The notes under the pieces were generated by a model. That model was not told the DNA's origin, made no database searches, and was given only the letters and a program-made list of their open reading frames with translations. Source: Prosopocoilus inquinatus (Eukaryota > Arthropoda > Insecta > Coleoptera > Lucanidae). Taken from it: a stretch of DNA of 64,000 nt. Position 1 is the first letter of the stretch; every line of letters starts with the position of its first letter. This document shows positions 43,562 to 56,325 of this stretch, piece after piece. Where the stretch lies: NCBI GenBank assembly GCA_036172665.1, contig CM069880.1, positions 7,008,501 through 7,072,500 on the forward strand, given 5' to 3'. Both the position numbers and the translations under genes were made by a program.

Positions 43562-45895
43562 AGCTTGGCAATTAGGAAGGAGGAGTCAGTGGAAATTTTC
43601 CTGTTTTTTTTTTTTTTTTGAAAATCCCAGAAGTTTGTAGAATCTAAAACGGATTCTATATTTAAAAAATGAGCTAGGAGACATTAAAAATGTATGCCTA
43701 ACGTAAAGTTGTCGGAGATTTTCAGGGTGCTTAGTGAACACCCTTTGGAAATTTGCATAAAATAATGAGTAATAAAACTTGTTACGTATAGAACAATTAC
43801 TTCAAAAACGGGTTGGTTTAAGTCGTTTATATATACATACCGAGGGAGAAGAAAATAAGTAAATTTCAAGGATGAAAAAGTGTGGGTTGGGGTGGAGAGG
43901 GGAAAAGAGTAAATTCAAGGAGAACTAGTGCTTAAAACTTAAATTTCGGTTAAGAGTTATAAATTCCTGAAGTAAACAAAGTGATATTATTTTGCAGAGG
44001 TTGTTAGTTTGTAGATGATAATTTTTTGCTTGGAAGTTTTGTGTAGCACGGGGAGCAATCAATCTTCGACTAATATATTTTTTATTTATGTACTTTATAA
44101 TATTTTTCCCCCGGAAGAAAGTTTCTGGTAAAGTTTTAGAAAAATGATTTATTATTAATGCTGCCACAATATGAAGTTGGATAAGCGAAGTAAATGATAC
44201 ACTTAGTTGCGTTTGTATGTCGGGAAATGTTTGGATGAATTAAAGGTGAAGTTAAATTAATGGAAAATTTTCCGTGACAGGCTAATGTGACTTGGGGGGG
44301 TCGCGACGCATTCGATAAAATATAAACAGCTTTTAAAAAGTGTTCCGCTGTTGTAGAAATTATTTTGCAGATATAAAAGTTATTATCGAGTTTGGGACAA
44401 TTTACTTGGAAAAAGTTAGGGCCGATAAAAACAATAAAAAGCGGAGAAAGTCTCGGACCACACACAATGTCACGTTTGAATTGATTCGAGCCCTAACATT
44501 CCCTTTTCAAACACCAGGTTACATTTACAGAATTAGTAATCGAACTGAAATAAACGTGGAAACTTCGGTTCCCCTCCCCCCCTCTTGCGCCTGTGTGATT
44601 TGTAAAAGGGTTTCGTCCATTTCTATTTTATTAAAAGCTCCTCGAAAGCTCCGCCGGCAAAGCGAAACAAGTTGCAATAAGAAAACTGTCATGTGCAATT
44701 GTATGTACCTCGACGTAATCACAACTTGACATTGTCCGATCGCTAAAATATTGATGTCTTTGGAACAAAAGTCATACCACATACGAACGACGAGTTTATG
44801 TGGCACAAAATGGGAGATTCGTGTTAATCCGATGGGTTGCAGAAAATATGGCCGTGCACGTGCTAAAGCTCCCAACCCCTGCAGACACCCTGAAATATTC
44901 AATAAACATGTTAAGTTTCAGGTGTCATGGCTGGGTTTTATTTATTCGGTTGGTGTTAAAAATTTACTGCGTGCCGAGTTTCTTTAACGGTGGATTTTCA
45001 TAGTACTTTCGGAGCGTTTTAAAACTGTATCGACTATAAAAACACTCGTTTTATTTAAGTACTACGGACACAACTGTGACGAAGCGCCATTTTACGTTAA
45101 TACCATTATCATAAAAATAAATTATTTCACCAGTGGCCGCCGTAAATCCAAATGCCAATCGCTATTATCAATTTAACTCTCTATTTAATTCATATACAAG
45201 GATAAGTTTAACGAAGGCGATCCGATCCGTTTCGTATCTCATCTCAAATCCAATTAGGCACTTACGTACGAATACAAATTTCAATACGTCTGTATCTCGA
45301 ATTAAAATAATCCTCCCCGCTATATTTCAACTTTCTATAGAATTATCTTCGTATATACAGTTTCACTCGCACCATAATTCGTTTCACCTCGCTCAGTTAA
45401 CGAGGTGATTCTCAATATACAAGAACCCAAACAGAAAACAAAATTATTCACTTTATGTATGCAGGATCTCATACATGGACTTTGTATATAATTATCAATT
45501 CAGACTAATTTCAAGCGCATAAACTAATTTTAACTAGCACATTTGAAATAACTGCAGAGTTATCACGTTTTATAGAAACATCAATGTACAGTCGTGCACA
45601 TTTTAAATGCCATCTACAACTTGACAATTCAGTTGAACCGTCAGATTTACATGCGTTTTAGTTGCGGATGATTGTACATATACAGTACAGATGTCCGACT
45701 TCGACTACATACTCGAATTAATTACTCGACTTACACTTTGTCATCATCGTCGATTAATTAGGTATAATTCCGAAAATATAGGAAATTTCATGGGTTGGTT
45801 TAGTTATCCTATTGACTCTTACATATACATTTTTGACTTGTTCATTCACCGTTTGTTTATTTTACTATGACTGTGCACTTGGAACCAATAAATTA
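43562..45895. other. Non-coding DNA, no gene recognised
   Basis: A T-run near 43600-43620, a G-run near 44293-44301, otherwise AT-rich. ORFs of 80-130 codons overlap each other on both strands and show no domain. Confidence 0.4.
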
Positions 45896-46178
45896 TAATT
45901 AATATACTATATGAAAAGTCTTTAATTGCAATATATATATTTTATCATTCTTTCTATTCTAGACCGGTTTCGCAAACATGCATCATCAATACAAGTGCAA
46001 CTTTATCATATAGAGTATTTACAATTTTTTTTCTATATACTCTACATGTTTATATACTAAAGGATAAAAATGTACTGCTACTAATGATGCACTTGCGAAA
46101 CCGATCTAGAATAGAAAGAATAGGAAATATATATATTACAGTTGAAGACTTTTCATGTAACATATTAATTAAAATATA
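45896..46178. mobile_element. Palindromic MITE, about 90-bp arms
   Basis: The left arm (45896-45988) and right arm (46081-46178) are reverse complements: ATGAAAAGTCTT, AATATATATAT, TTCTTTCTATTCTAGA and CGGTTTCGCAA occur in both, ending in TGCATCAT. The loop is about 90 bp. Non-coding foldback MITE. Confidence 0.75.
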
Positions 46179-49100
46179 CTATCATATCTAGCCAAAAAAT
46201 TATTTTTATTATTAAATCATTCCATTTAATCGAATCTATATCTCTTATGCCAACGCTGGGAATGTTATTTTGGACATACTGTATAGTTAATTAAGGTAAT
46301 TTGATAGTAGGAGAGTGATAGGTGTTAGTAATAGTATAAAGCATCTTCCATGATAAATAAGCGTTTAAATAAATATAGCGAGGCTTGATTAAGTAGAAAA
46401 TTCAAATAGTGGTTAACCCTCTCCGATGGTGAATATATGTCCTGTTCGCATTCGGAAGTTTCGAAAAGCCGCGGAGGGCGTAGCTACCCTTGCTGCTCGT
46501 TCGTCCAGGGTTGCCAACAGTGATAATTGCGAGCTGTAATGGGGCACGGATACATCTGTTTACAGTTCTCAGACGGGATTACAGTGCGATTACCTTCAGT
46601 TGTGAGAATAAGCCCCTGCCCTCCTCACAAACAAACACGCAGTTCAATTTACTTTTGGTTTACACGAGATTTACTGCGGCCGTTTTTAACTAAAACCGCA
46701 TCCAATAAATAATAAATTCGGGCAAACAAACCGTAATCGACTTTGATCCTGGTCTTAATTTAGAATGAATGCTCATTCCAATTTTAAATGACACATTGAC
46801 GCCTGCGCCTTTGATTTTTTCAAGAAGAAGGAGAATGCATTTGTTGTCGCCCCTCCTGTAGATTAATCATTGATTTTTCCATATGCACTCGTTTAAACTG
46901 TACTGTGTGTTCGAAAAAATTCGAGCTGATAAAATAAATTCTGGAAATTGAACGCCATAACTCATCAACAAATCCCGTTTAGAATAAAAAATAAACATAC
47001 TATACGTTTTTTTTCCGCTTTACATTCCATTCGCAAATGTTTCTGGTATTACAGGATTTCCACCTAGGACGAGATATTGAATTTAATGACTTTCCTGAAT
47101 TTCCATTCGGCCGTTATTTGAACAAGTGCGTAAAAAAACAGGGATAATTCAATCTAGATAATTTGTTTTACAACGAATTAGTTGATGATTTATAATACGC
47201 AAACACGTAACGTACCGTACGTGTTTTGGATTTACCACGAAATTTCTGCTTTGGATCCGCAACGGATAATAATATAAATAAATCGACTTTTAAGATGAAT
47301 CGGAAATAAATCTTTCGGTGGGAATCTAAAAATCTAAACCACAAAAGCGGAGAAAGTTCAAGGCTGACGGTCGACCAACTCATTCTAGAATACCTAAACT
47401 AATAAAACGAAACAATTTCACACCTCGAGTGAAAGAATGCATTGACAGACGTTTAAAAATTCATTTGTAATCACGTGCTAACTCAAAACCAACACATGTT
47501 CTTTATTTTAATAACAGAACGTACACACCGAACGTCTTCAGGCCCCCAGCTCGAACTTAATTTGTGCTAAATGTGTGCGGCAAGATTTAAACATCCGGTT
47601 TTATTAATTTACTTCCATTTTTTTTTTTCATTTATTTTTATCATCTGCCCGGAAACAACACTTCACAAGCTAAAACTTTTATATCTCTATTTCTTTTACC
47701 ATGTACACATTCAAGATCGAATTTTCAAATTCATAAGTCATAAATTTATTACTTCCTGTTGGATTCTATTTGAAATAGGTATACAGATAAGACCACTCCA
47801 AGTAGGCACAGAATTTAAATGGGCAAATGTAATCAAGTGGGGAGATCAGTGTTATGCGGCAGTCACTTGTATGCTAACGTGTGGAATATTTTTACATACA
47901 CGGTGATCCTAATGAAGAGGTTGCAGTTGGGAGTGATGAAGAAGATGAACATATTGTTCTCAAAATCAAGATGAGACTTGTTCTACACCTAGTGCAGATG
48001 TAATAAGTAGTCGAGATGCTAAAAAAAGCAAACCACAGAAGATACAACATTAAGTGAAGAAGAATAAGTGCAAGGGAATGTGAAAACAAAGAGTAAGGCT
48101 ATTGCTTCCTGAAACAAAACCTGAAATAAGATATATTGCCTTGTATTTTGAATAATTATGTTTCAAATCATCTAGTAACCTCCAAAAACATTCCTTTTTG
48201 CTTTTGGAAAAGAAAAGAAATATGGCTTACATGTTGTAGGGTATTAAATAATAATATCACCGAAGCATTAAATTGTTGTACAATGGACATGTATTTACTA
48301 CGTTTTGAATTTGTTTAAAGTAAAGTATATAGAAGCATTCTAGTTTATGGTAAGCATTGCGACACAAAGAAATGTTGTTACATAGAAGTAAACGGGTATT
48401 TTAGGAAAAACGAGCGAATGTCCTTGCCTGAGGCAGAAACTTTTTCTATATCACCGTAGGTTGCGTCACGTTCCAACCGGTTTCTTTAGGTATTACGCGC
48501 TCCTGTCTATCATACATGCAAAAGCAGCAAATAAAATACATTGACCCGTTTTATATTTCCATTTTAAACCGAATGTCACGCGAGTATTAAACTAATCCAA
48601 CGTCTAATTAAATTTAATCAGATCATAGCGCTTAAAACGCGGTTGGTCGGTCTCAGGTTTTCTTTTCCAAATCGGTTGCTCGAATTCAGTAAAACTCACA
48701 AAACAAGATAAATCGAATTTAAAATTAGAATCTAAAAAGTCTACATCCTTTTAAATTTAACATGCAAAATGTGCTACGCCTATTCTTTGGAATCCTCATC
48801 TTCTAGGTTAGTCATGTGATCCACACTCGATTAGTGCACAGGCTCCATGAATCATCCCTTGTACTGGGGAAGTGCGTAGATTTCGAATCAACTTGGCCTG
48901 TAGGGATATATTGACCACCCTCCTCACTCACTCACATATTAGCTAACTTTTCCTAACGCAATTTCTAAACTTGTATTAACAACAGTAGAATCCCATCAAA
49001 AATTTTAATTCACTACTACGACTATTATAAACAAACGTCTCTGGATTATCCTCATCAAAAAAGTTGTCATTTTTAAACATTCGTATAACAGTTGCCAAAA

Positions 49101-52100
49101 TATTTTCCTAATGACATAAAATGAGATAAAACGATGACATCATTAAACTAAACAAACATATTTGATATGTTGTATGTATTTTTTGCTAGACTAATCCTAA
49201 TCAGAAAGTGAAAATAAATAACACACATAAAGCAAAATAGAGCGAATCAGTCCTTACAAACTGACGATCAGTAAATTAGACTAATCAGCAACTGAAGTGG
49301 AAATTTAATTAGCCAGGGAAATAACACTAATTTGTTGTCGGTAAGTGAATTTCAATTATTCTAAGCCACCGCTTTCTCCAATAAATCAATCCTATTCGTT
49401 TATACACGTGAGATTTGATTTTTTTTAACGCTCGGCTAGCAAATTTAAAACAACTTTCAAAATGAGCTATTGTATACGTTATGTCAAAGCTCGGGGGGAG
49501 AGTTGTTCTTGTTCTGTCGAATCCGCATAAAAAATAATTCCGCCTGAAACGGAATTCATCGCTTTTTCTTTCAGTCCAGATTTACCCCCGTTTCCCGGTG
49601 CGTTTGAAAAATATTAAATAAGTAAATACGGGACCGCACGAACGAAAAAGGCATTGAATTTTATGTTCCAACATTCCAATCCATTTTCCTAGCTAGTTTA
49701 AAACAATTTCACCATTAAAAAAAAATTCAGTTGCTTCAGCGACGACTTAGGAATTCTAAACAGATAAGAGAACATAATGACTGTAGTAGGTATATCGCGT
49801 TACATCTTGAACATTTACAAAGAGGAACAGATGTTTCGTTATTGTTGCATGCAAATAAAAGTCATAAACTTGCGCGTTCTTTTTCAATTCTGCAGACGTC
49901 TCCGATGATAAATCAAAAACATAATTTGTTAGTTACAAAGTAATCGATGAAAAAAAGAAACATTTTCTACAAAATCGAAGTCCCCTATTATTATTATTTT
50001 GATTTACTTCAACTTCTTCAGTCTTGAATATATGCACACGTTATTTCAGAATTCCACAGCTGCAAAAAAAAATCGACGTGGAATTGTAAGCATGCAAGAG
50101 CTCGTTGTAGGCGTACGATATTATATGTTTATAATTTAATTATAATGTACAGACAAGCAAGTTTTATACATCCTACACAAAAGTATAATGATCAGTTTGG
50201 AAAGGAAGAAAAAATTCAATCCACGTATTTTTATAATCATCGAAATTACGTAACCTACAAGATTATCCAAAATAGTTATGTTATCACAATAACACTGCGT
50301 GTATTCTTAATAATTAATTAACAGCGACAGGCAGACAGACGAACGGATATTGCTCACTCAGTACTTGTGCAAGATGATTTTTAAATCAGAAATTGCAATA
50401 TCTTATTAACATCTCGTTCTTCATCATGAGTAATACTAATAAATACAATAACAACAAATTCCAAAAATGAAGTGACTCACTCGCTGTTATATTATTATGT
50501 TTGTATTATTATTATTCCAAGCATGTAACATGCATAATTAAATCGACACACTACGAATATAATTATTGACTTTCTTAGCCCGACGAAATCAAAAAGTGAA
50601 CGGATGTGATAATTTCTTTTATGTCACGTTTTATTTTGCCGATGTCCTCAAATAAATAAGGATGAACAAATTGATCTACTTTCTTAAACTAATTTAAAAT
50701 AAACTTTGGTATTCCTACCAAATTCGTTTGAATAATGTAAGAAAGAACTCTGCTTTGTGTTTGGCGAGAAAAACTTAAGCCGTCGTGTTTTTCCTCCGCA
50801 AATTTAAAATTAAAAAAAAAAAGAAAATCTAGTATTTAATTTACAGCATCCGTCGAAAGTTTCCTTCCTCCGCCGTTCGGAATTTATCTGGAAAATAAAC
50901 GTTTCATTAGGTTTATCTGGAATGCGCCTTTCATTTTATTTTCCAATAATTTCGGCGTCGCTTCACTCATTTTGACCGCCATTGAGTTATCGATCGGCGA
51001 AATGTCTTTTCTAGATTGCTCCTTGGGCGTCAGTTTAAGCTTGATCAAATTCGACTGAATAATGTAACACCTCTTACTCTCTGTGACCAGTAAATCATAT
51101 TATATACTCTTTTTCTTAAATTCTCAATTTACACAAAAGGATCTTCTTGCGTTTGAATCTTTAAATTAATCCTATGTTGCTTTCATCATCGCAGCACCCT
51201 GTATAATAATCAAATAATCCTTAAGATGTGTTGAAATATTTTCGTTTAGTAATTTAGCTAAGAACAGTCATTTATCTATATGGATATACTACAAACAGTG
51301 AAGTGGATGCTCAAAAACATATTTGTGGCGAGGGTGTATCGATTTATTACGTACGTGATAAATTAAATGGAACAATGAAGAGAGAAAACAACATTCGAGT
51401 TAATTAAATTAATAATATTAAAAAACATGGGTGGGTATCGATTTTTTGCAAGTTATTTTAAATTTTCGCAGTTTTTTAATTTCTATTTTTAGAATCGATA
51501 CTTACAGTGTTATTGTTCCGATTCATAGAGAAAGGATTACGTTTCAATAATGGTTGGGAGAGGGTGGGTGTACTTTAAACCGGAATTAGAGAAGGAATCG
51601 ATGAAGAACTCGACCGAAATGTTTTATTAACTTCCAGGCATTATATTCTGTTTACAAGAAATATAAAGCTTTACACCTTAAGGCTTTATTTGAGCACACA
51701 TGCGCAGAATTGTGTTCGGGATTAAAACCCTCTGAGAATTTTGATTTACCTCTCCATCCAGCTTCGACGGAATTATAGGTTTTTATTTTTATGCGAAGAA
51801 ATAAACGAAATATTTCACTCTCTCCCTTATTGTCGTCGAAATGAAATATCAATATTAGCATAAAACGGCCATAATATGATTGAAATATAAATTACGTTCG
51901 TTGTTAAAACCGTCGGGCGTACGCAGATTTTATTGGTAAAAGTTAATTCTATGCAAATTATTCGGAAGTGCAGCGTAATTTATGTGAAAAATGAAACGAA
52001 AAAGAGCTCGTAGATGAATAAGGGCGTGCCTGTGGTCTGGAAGAACGTCGGAATGAATATAAAGCAAAAATAACTTAATAAAGTAATTAGAAAACGTATT

Positions 52101-53369
52101 CTGCGACACCTTGAGTCTTGAGTACATCGCGGAATCAAGAGACCAGAGATTGTGTGAATGCAAATGAAGGCTCAAATCTTGCATACCAAGCAATAGTGCC
52201 GGTAATACGGGGTAGATCTTATACTGGGGCGCCGCAATTGCCAGAATGAGCCCGTGTAGTACACCACCTCATGTTGACGGAGCAAATTGGAAATAAGAAA
52301 CGAGCGGCAATCAGAAGCGCCACAAAATCTGCTATGTTTGACAAGGCCAGGACGTGATGAAAAACTCACTTCAATGAGGTGTCACCCCGGCATTTCACCT
52401 GCGGAATAACATAAAATAACATCAAAGGACGCATTATTGCTTCCTTTATTATATCCATATTACAGTATCAACGCACGTACAACCGTTCTCAGCGTTATTA
52501 TCTCTGAATATGCATTACGATTTTCATTCACGATGTAAAATTGTCACGATTGAACACGTATAACCATATTACCAACAACACAAGCCACAATTAGTGTTCC
52601 GACCGCTGTTATTTATAAATTATACGCACACACACAAAATATATCGCACATCACGACTAGAATACATTCTTTATATTCCTTTCAATAAACAATATTTACA
52701 AATTAATTTTAAAAAAAACACAAAAAATTTAAGCACTCCGTAGAAAAGTAATGGCTTTTTTCATACAATTTCAAGAAAAAACAATTAGAGCAACATGTAT
52801 CAAAACACCTCGTACACAGACAACAGTTGTCTTCAATCAAGTTCAATCGTATTGACCAATGACAACTGATTCTATCACATTTTATATGAAACATAACAAC
52901 ATGTATATGAAAAACAAACGTAAATAACAAAAATCAGAACAGCCTCTACAAATAATGCAAACGTAAAGTTGGCCTCAATCATACTGCGCATAAAACAATA
53001 ATTTATTTCAATAAATTCAGAACAGCAAATATGAAGAGACACCGTACAAAGATAATGGTTTTTTTTTCATTAAATCTTGACGATATTTTATACAAAATAA
53101 AATATATTTTAATAAGTTTATGAAAAACCGACTTGAGCAACAAAAATCAGAACATTCCCTAAAAATAAATAACACCCCGTGCAAACGTAAAGTTGGTCCT
53201 AATCATATTGCGCATAAAATAATAATTTATTTTATCAAATTCACGAATAATCGATCAGAACAACAAATATTAAGACACCCCCGTACAAAAATAATGGTCA
53301 TTTTTATATAAAATAAAATATATTTCAATAAGTTTATGAAAAACCGACTTAAGCAACAAAAATTAGAAC
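46179..53369. other. Non-coding DNA, two GC-richer patches
   Basis: 46420-46690 and 52150-52420 are richer in CpG than the rest. In the second, a minus-strand acceptor (TTATTCCGCAG) and donor (GTGAGT) flank 29 bases, too little to call an exon. ACCCTGTATA near 51196 resembles a TIR-element end. Otherwise AT-rich with no gene recognised. Confidence 0.35.
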
Positions 53370-54065
53370 GATGAACAGATAAAATAGCGACATCTTACGA
53401 TCGCTTTTTGACCTGACATTGCAGTAGGATAGACAAATTGTAGCGGATTTGCTCCTAATAAGTCCCCCATGCAAGGCGGCCATGAAAGCTGTCAAAGCAT
53501 AATGAAAGTTTAAAAAAAAATTTTTCGTTTTTGATTGCAGTGAAAACCTCGAGCAGCCTCTGTACAGCTGTTTCAGCCCTGCTTGGAGCTTCGTCAGCAG
53601 AGACGCAGCTCGGCATTCCCAGTGCAAACAAAAACGACTTGTCCAATTGATTTATTCGTCTCTGCTTATGAAGCCCCAAGCAGGGCTGAAACAGCTGCAC
53701 AGAGGCTGCTCGAGGTTTTCACTGCAATCAAAAACGATTTGCACAAAATTTTTTTAAAACTTTCATTATGCTTTGACAGCAAGCATGGCCGCCTTGCATG
53801 AGGGACTTATTAGGAGCAAATCCGCTTCAATTTGTCTATCCTACTGCAATGTCAGGTCAAAAAGCGATCGTAAGATGTCGCTGTTTTATCTATTCATCAC
53901 TCTTACATCGCAATTGCGAATAAATTGGACAAGTCGTTTTTGTTTGCAGTGGAAATGTCGAGCTACGTCTCTGCTGACAAAGCCCCAAGCAGGGCTGAAA
54001 CAGCTGTACAGAGGCTGCTCGAGGTTTTCACTGCAATCAAAAACGATTTGCACAAATTGTTTTTA
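53370..54065. repeat. Degenerate inverted copies of the 312-bp unit
   Basis: One minus-strand unit (about 53370-53640) meets a shortened plus-strand unit (about 53660-53770), followed by another plus unit (to 54060). The copies diverge from the 35.5-37.8 kb array by scattered substitutions and small indels. They are older or belong to a different subfamily. Only the minus copy keeps a consensus ribozyme core. Confidence 0.85.
53549..53613 (-). ncRNA. Hammerhead ribozyme, diverged copy
   Basis: The core reads CTGACGA..GAAA with cleavage triplet GTA. Stem II is AGCTC with GGGCT (one G-U pair), and stem I keeps TCTCTG with CAGAGG. All changes from the array copies fall at positions free to vary (N7, H17) or keep pairing. 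The two neighbouring plus-strand copies have core mutations (CTTATGA with GCA, and CTGACAA) and should be inactive. Confidence 0.65.
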
Positions 54066-55262
54066 GAAATTAGGACATCCCCTAAAAATAGTTAACAACA
54101 TCATGCAACCGTAAAGTCGCAATCATACTGCACATAAAATAATATTTATTTCGACTGGTTCACGAATTCACGAACAAATGGTCAGTACAACAAAAATCAA
54201 AACACCCCGTACAAATATAACGGTTTCCTTTATTGAGTCTCTTGAGGGAATTTATGAAAAACAATTAAAACGACAAAAGGTAACAGTTTCTTTCACTGAA
54301 TTCTAATAGTTCCAATTTAAACAAATTATAGAAAAACCGACGTGAAGATCAACAAGAATTTCTTTCTTTTTCTTTCCTTAGTTATTTTGTCAGCGCGATT
54401 TCCATCCATCAAAACTACATTGTGACTTCTGCAAACAACAACAAACGAACAATAATAGAAGTTGCCGTTCTGTTATTGTTAATTTTCCTCGTGATTTGCT
54501 TTACAAGATTAAACAGGATGGTGGCCAGTTAGTTTCCAGTGCGTTATTTAAATAAACTCATCTCTCGTTTTCCCTTGAGAACCATTTCTATTATTTCGCG
54601 TTCTGTGTTAAAGCTTCTGCTCTTTTTCACTGCACTGGGAAGTTTAGAAAATCTGCGGACATCAGTTTAGGATTCACTCTAAAAATATTGCTTTATTTGA
54701 TTTTCTCTTAATAAGATATACAGGATGATCATTGTCACTGTAGGAAATGTATATATATATATAGGAAATTGGCATCACTGGCTACCCTCGATTATAACAT
54801 TTTTGATTAAAAACATCAATTAATTTATTATCAATGGTAGTCATGCTAATTTCCTATGTTCCGAATTGAAAATGATCAACGAGTGTGTATAAAAATCAAT
54901 AATAAAAAGAAACTTAAGAACGGAACAAAAGCAGACGAGTGGGAAAATCGGAAGCCCGAGAATACAGAATGTATTGATGCGCGCAAAATATTCTTATTTA
55001 AAGCCTTCGTTAAAAACATTCAGTTTTATTTATATCGAAAACGAACACTGGTTCATGCATCGGGAAGCTTCAGAAAGTTGCCAGTATCCGGTGAGCTTAA
55101 ACTGACGACGTAGTTATATAACCTTGCAAAATTTAGGGAATTCTTTTTCATGATACTTTTGATTCTTCTTCTTCTTCTTACGTTGTTAAAAATGTATAAA
55201 GAATCTATCAATTTTGCAAGAAAAATGTCATAAAAGTAACAAGCCATTGATACTGTGAGCGA
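54066..55262. other. Non-coding DNA, no gene recognised
   Basis: AT-rich, with a (TA)n run near 54752-54764 and a (TTC)n run near 55166-55178. GGAAAT near 54745-54773 and ATTTCC at 54850 are mirrored, hinting at a small inverted repeat. Confidence 0.35.
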
Positions 55263-55271
55263 TTGTTTAAA

Positions 55272-55683
55272 AAAAAACCTTCTTGTTACCATTACCTTAA
55301 AGCCAATGCAAAACTATACATCGCTGCAATTGAAAATCCGAATGCATTTATTGCTGATGTAAATAGTATTCTGGATAAACATCTTCCAACCAATAAGGAT
55401 ATTCATCAAGAAGATGTTAAACGTATGACTCGATTAAGTAACTTCGTAGAAAAAATGTATATGCAGAAGGTCAAGACTTTTAACAGGAAGAAAGGGCCAC
55501 TTGTTGGTAAGTACAATGGGTGCAATGGAACTCTTCCTTAGACAGAACAAAAGACAATGTTGCAGTAAATGCCATTCAGAATCACATTAGTGGTCGTCAG
55601 ATGAGTGACGATGAATCTTCGTTTGGTGATACTCGCAATCAGTCTCATACAACTTCGCATCCAGTACACACCGACTGCAAAAA
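55272..55683 (+). pseudogene. Coding-like segment, unassigned, frame-broken
   Basis: About 75 codons of non-repetitive, balanced amino-acid composition (for example DVNSILDKHLPTNKDIHQED) run to 55506, where GTAAGT follows. A second open stretch in another frame (AVNAIQNHISGRQMSDDESS) runs to 55683, again followed by GTAAGT. The two could be exon pieces with donor sites, or one decayed ORF of a mobile element with a frameshift. No poly-A-free start or acceptor is seen upstream. I do not recognise the family. Confidence 0.3.
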
Positions 55684-55854
55684 GTAAGTTAAATCTTTTA
55701 TTTCGTCACGTCTTATATGAGAATTATTTCTGGAAGAAAGAAACATTTGACTTTAGTGAGGCACTGGCCTCTTTGTGTCTTGCTTTCATGTAATTTGACG
55801 ATAATGTATACGGGGTGCTGCCTTTTGAAACGCAACATCGTAAATCCCATATTA

Positions 55855-56325
55855 TTTTAAAATTGCTCAAATATTGGCTTCCCTAATTATTTTTCAGCAA
55901 AATTCCATTTAGGTTTTTAAAAGTACTCCTCAAGATGTTAATGTCTGTGAAGTTTAAGAATTTTTCATTTGCTCAGTTTCAAGATATTTAAGAAAGATCA
56001 GTCACAAAATTCAATTTATACCAAACTATCAACACGGACCTGATCAATAAATATTAAAATAAATGACTGGAAATTTTTTTTCTATAACGAACTAGATTTA
56101 TTACTTATCTGTTCAGTTTTCACTATTATTGATCAAGACCGAGCTGGTAGTTTGGAAAAAATTGTATTTAGCTACAGAATCTTTTCTAAATATATTAAAA
56201 CTCAGAATATGAAAAATTCTCAAACTTAACAAACAGATTCATCTTGAAAAATACTTTAGAAAACCTAAATGGAATTTTACCGTAAAATAATTAGGGAAGC
56301 AAATATTCGAGCATCTTTAAATTAG
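55855..56325. repeat. Palindromic inverted-repeat element, copy 2
   Basis: Left arm 55855-56030, right arm 56130-56325, with CTTCCCTAATTATTTT, AAATTCCATTTAGGTTTT and GAATTTTTCAT in opposite directions. Same family as 632-1030. Confidence 0.65.

Noticed and set aside
44340..44987. Overlapping ORFs of 78-129 codons on both strands
   Set aside because: Mutually overlapping, no domain or splice context; chance open frames.
52394..52422. 29-base minus-strand microexon between TTATTCCGCAG and GTGAGT
   Set aside because: Its phase does not fit the phase-0 start of the plexin exon at 33023 and the peptide has no plexin match.
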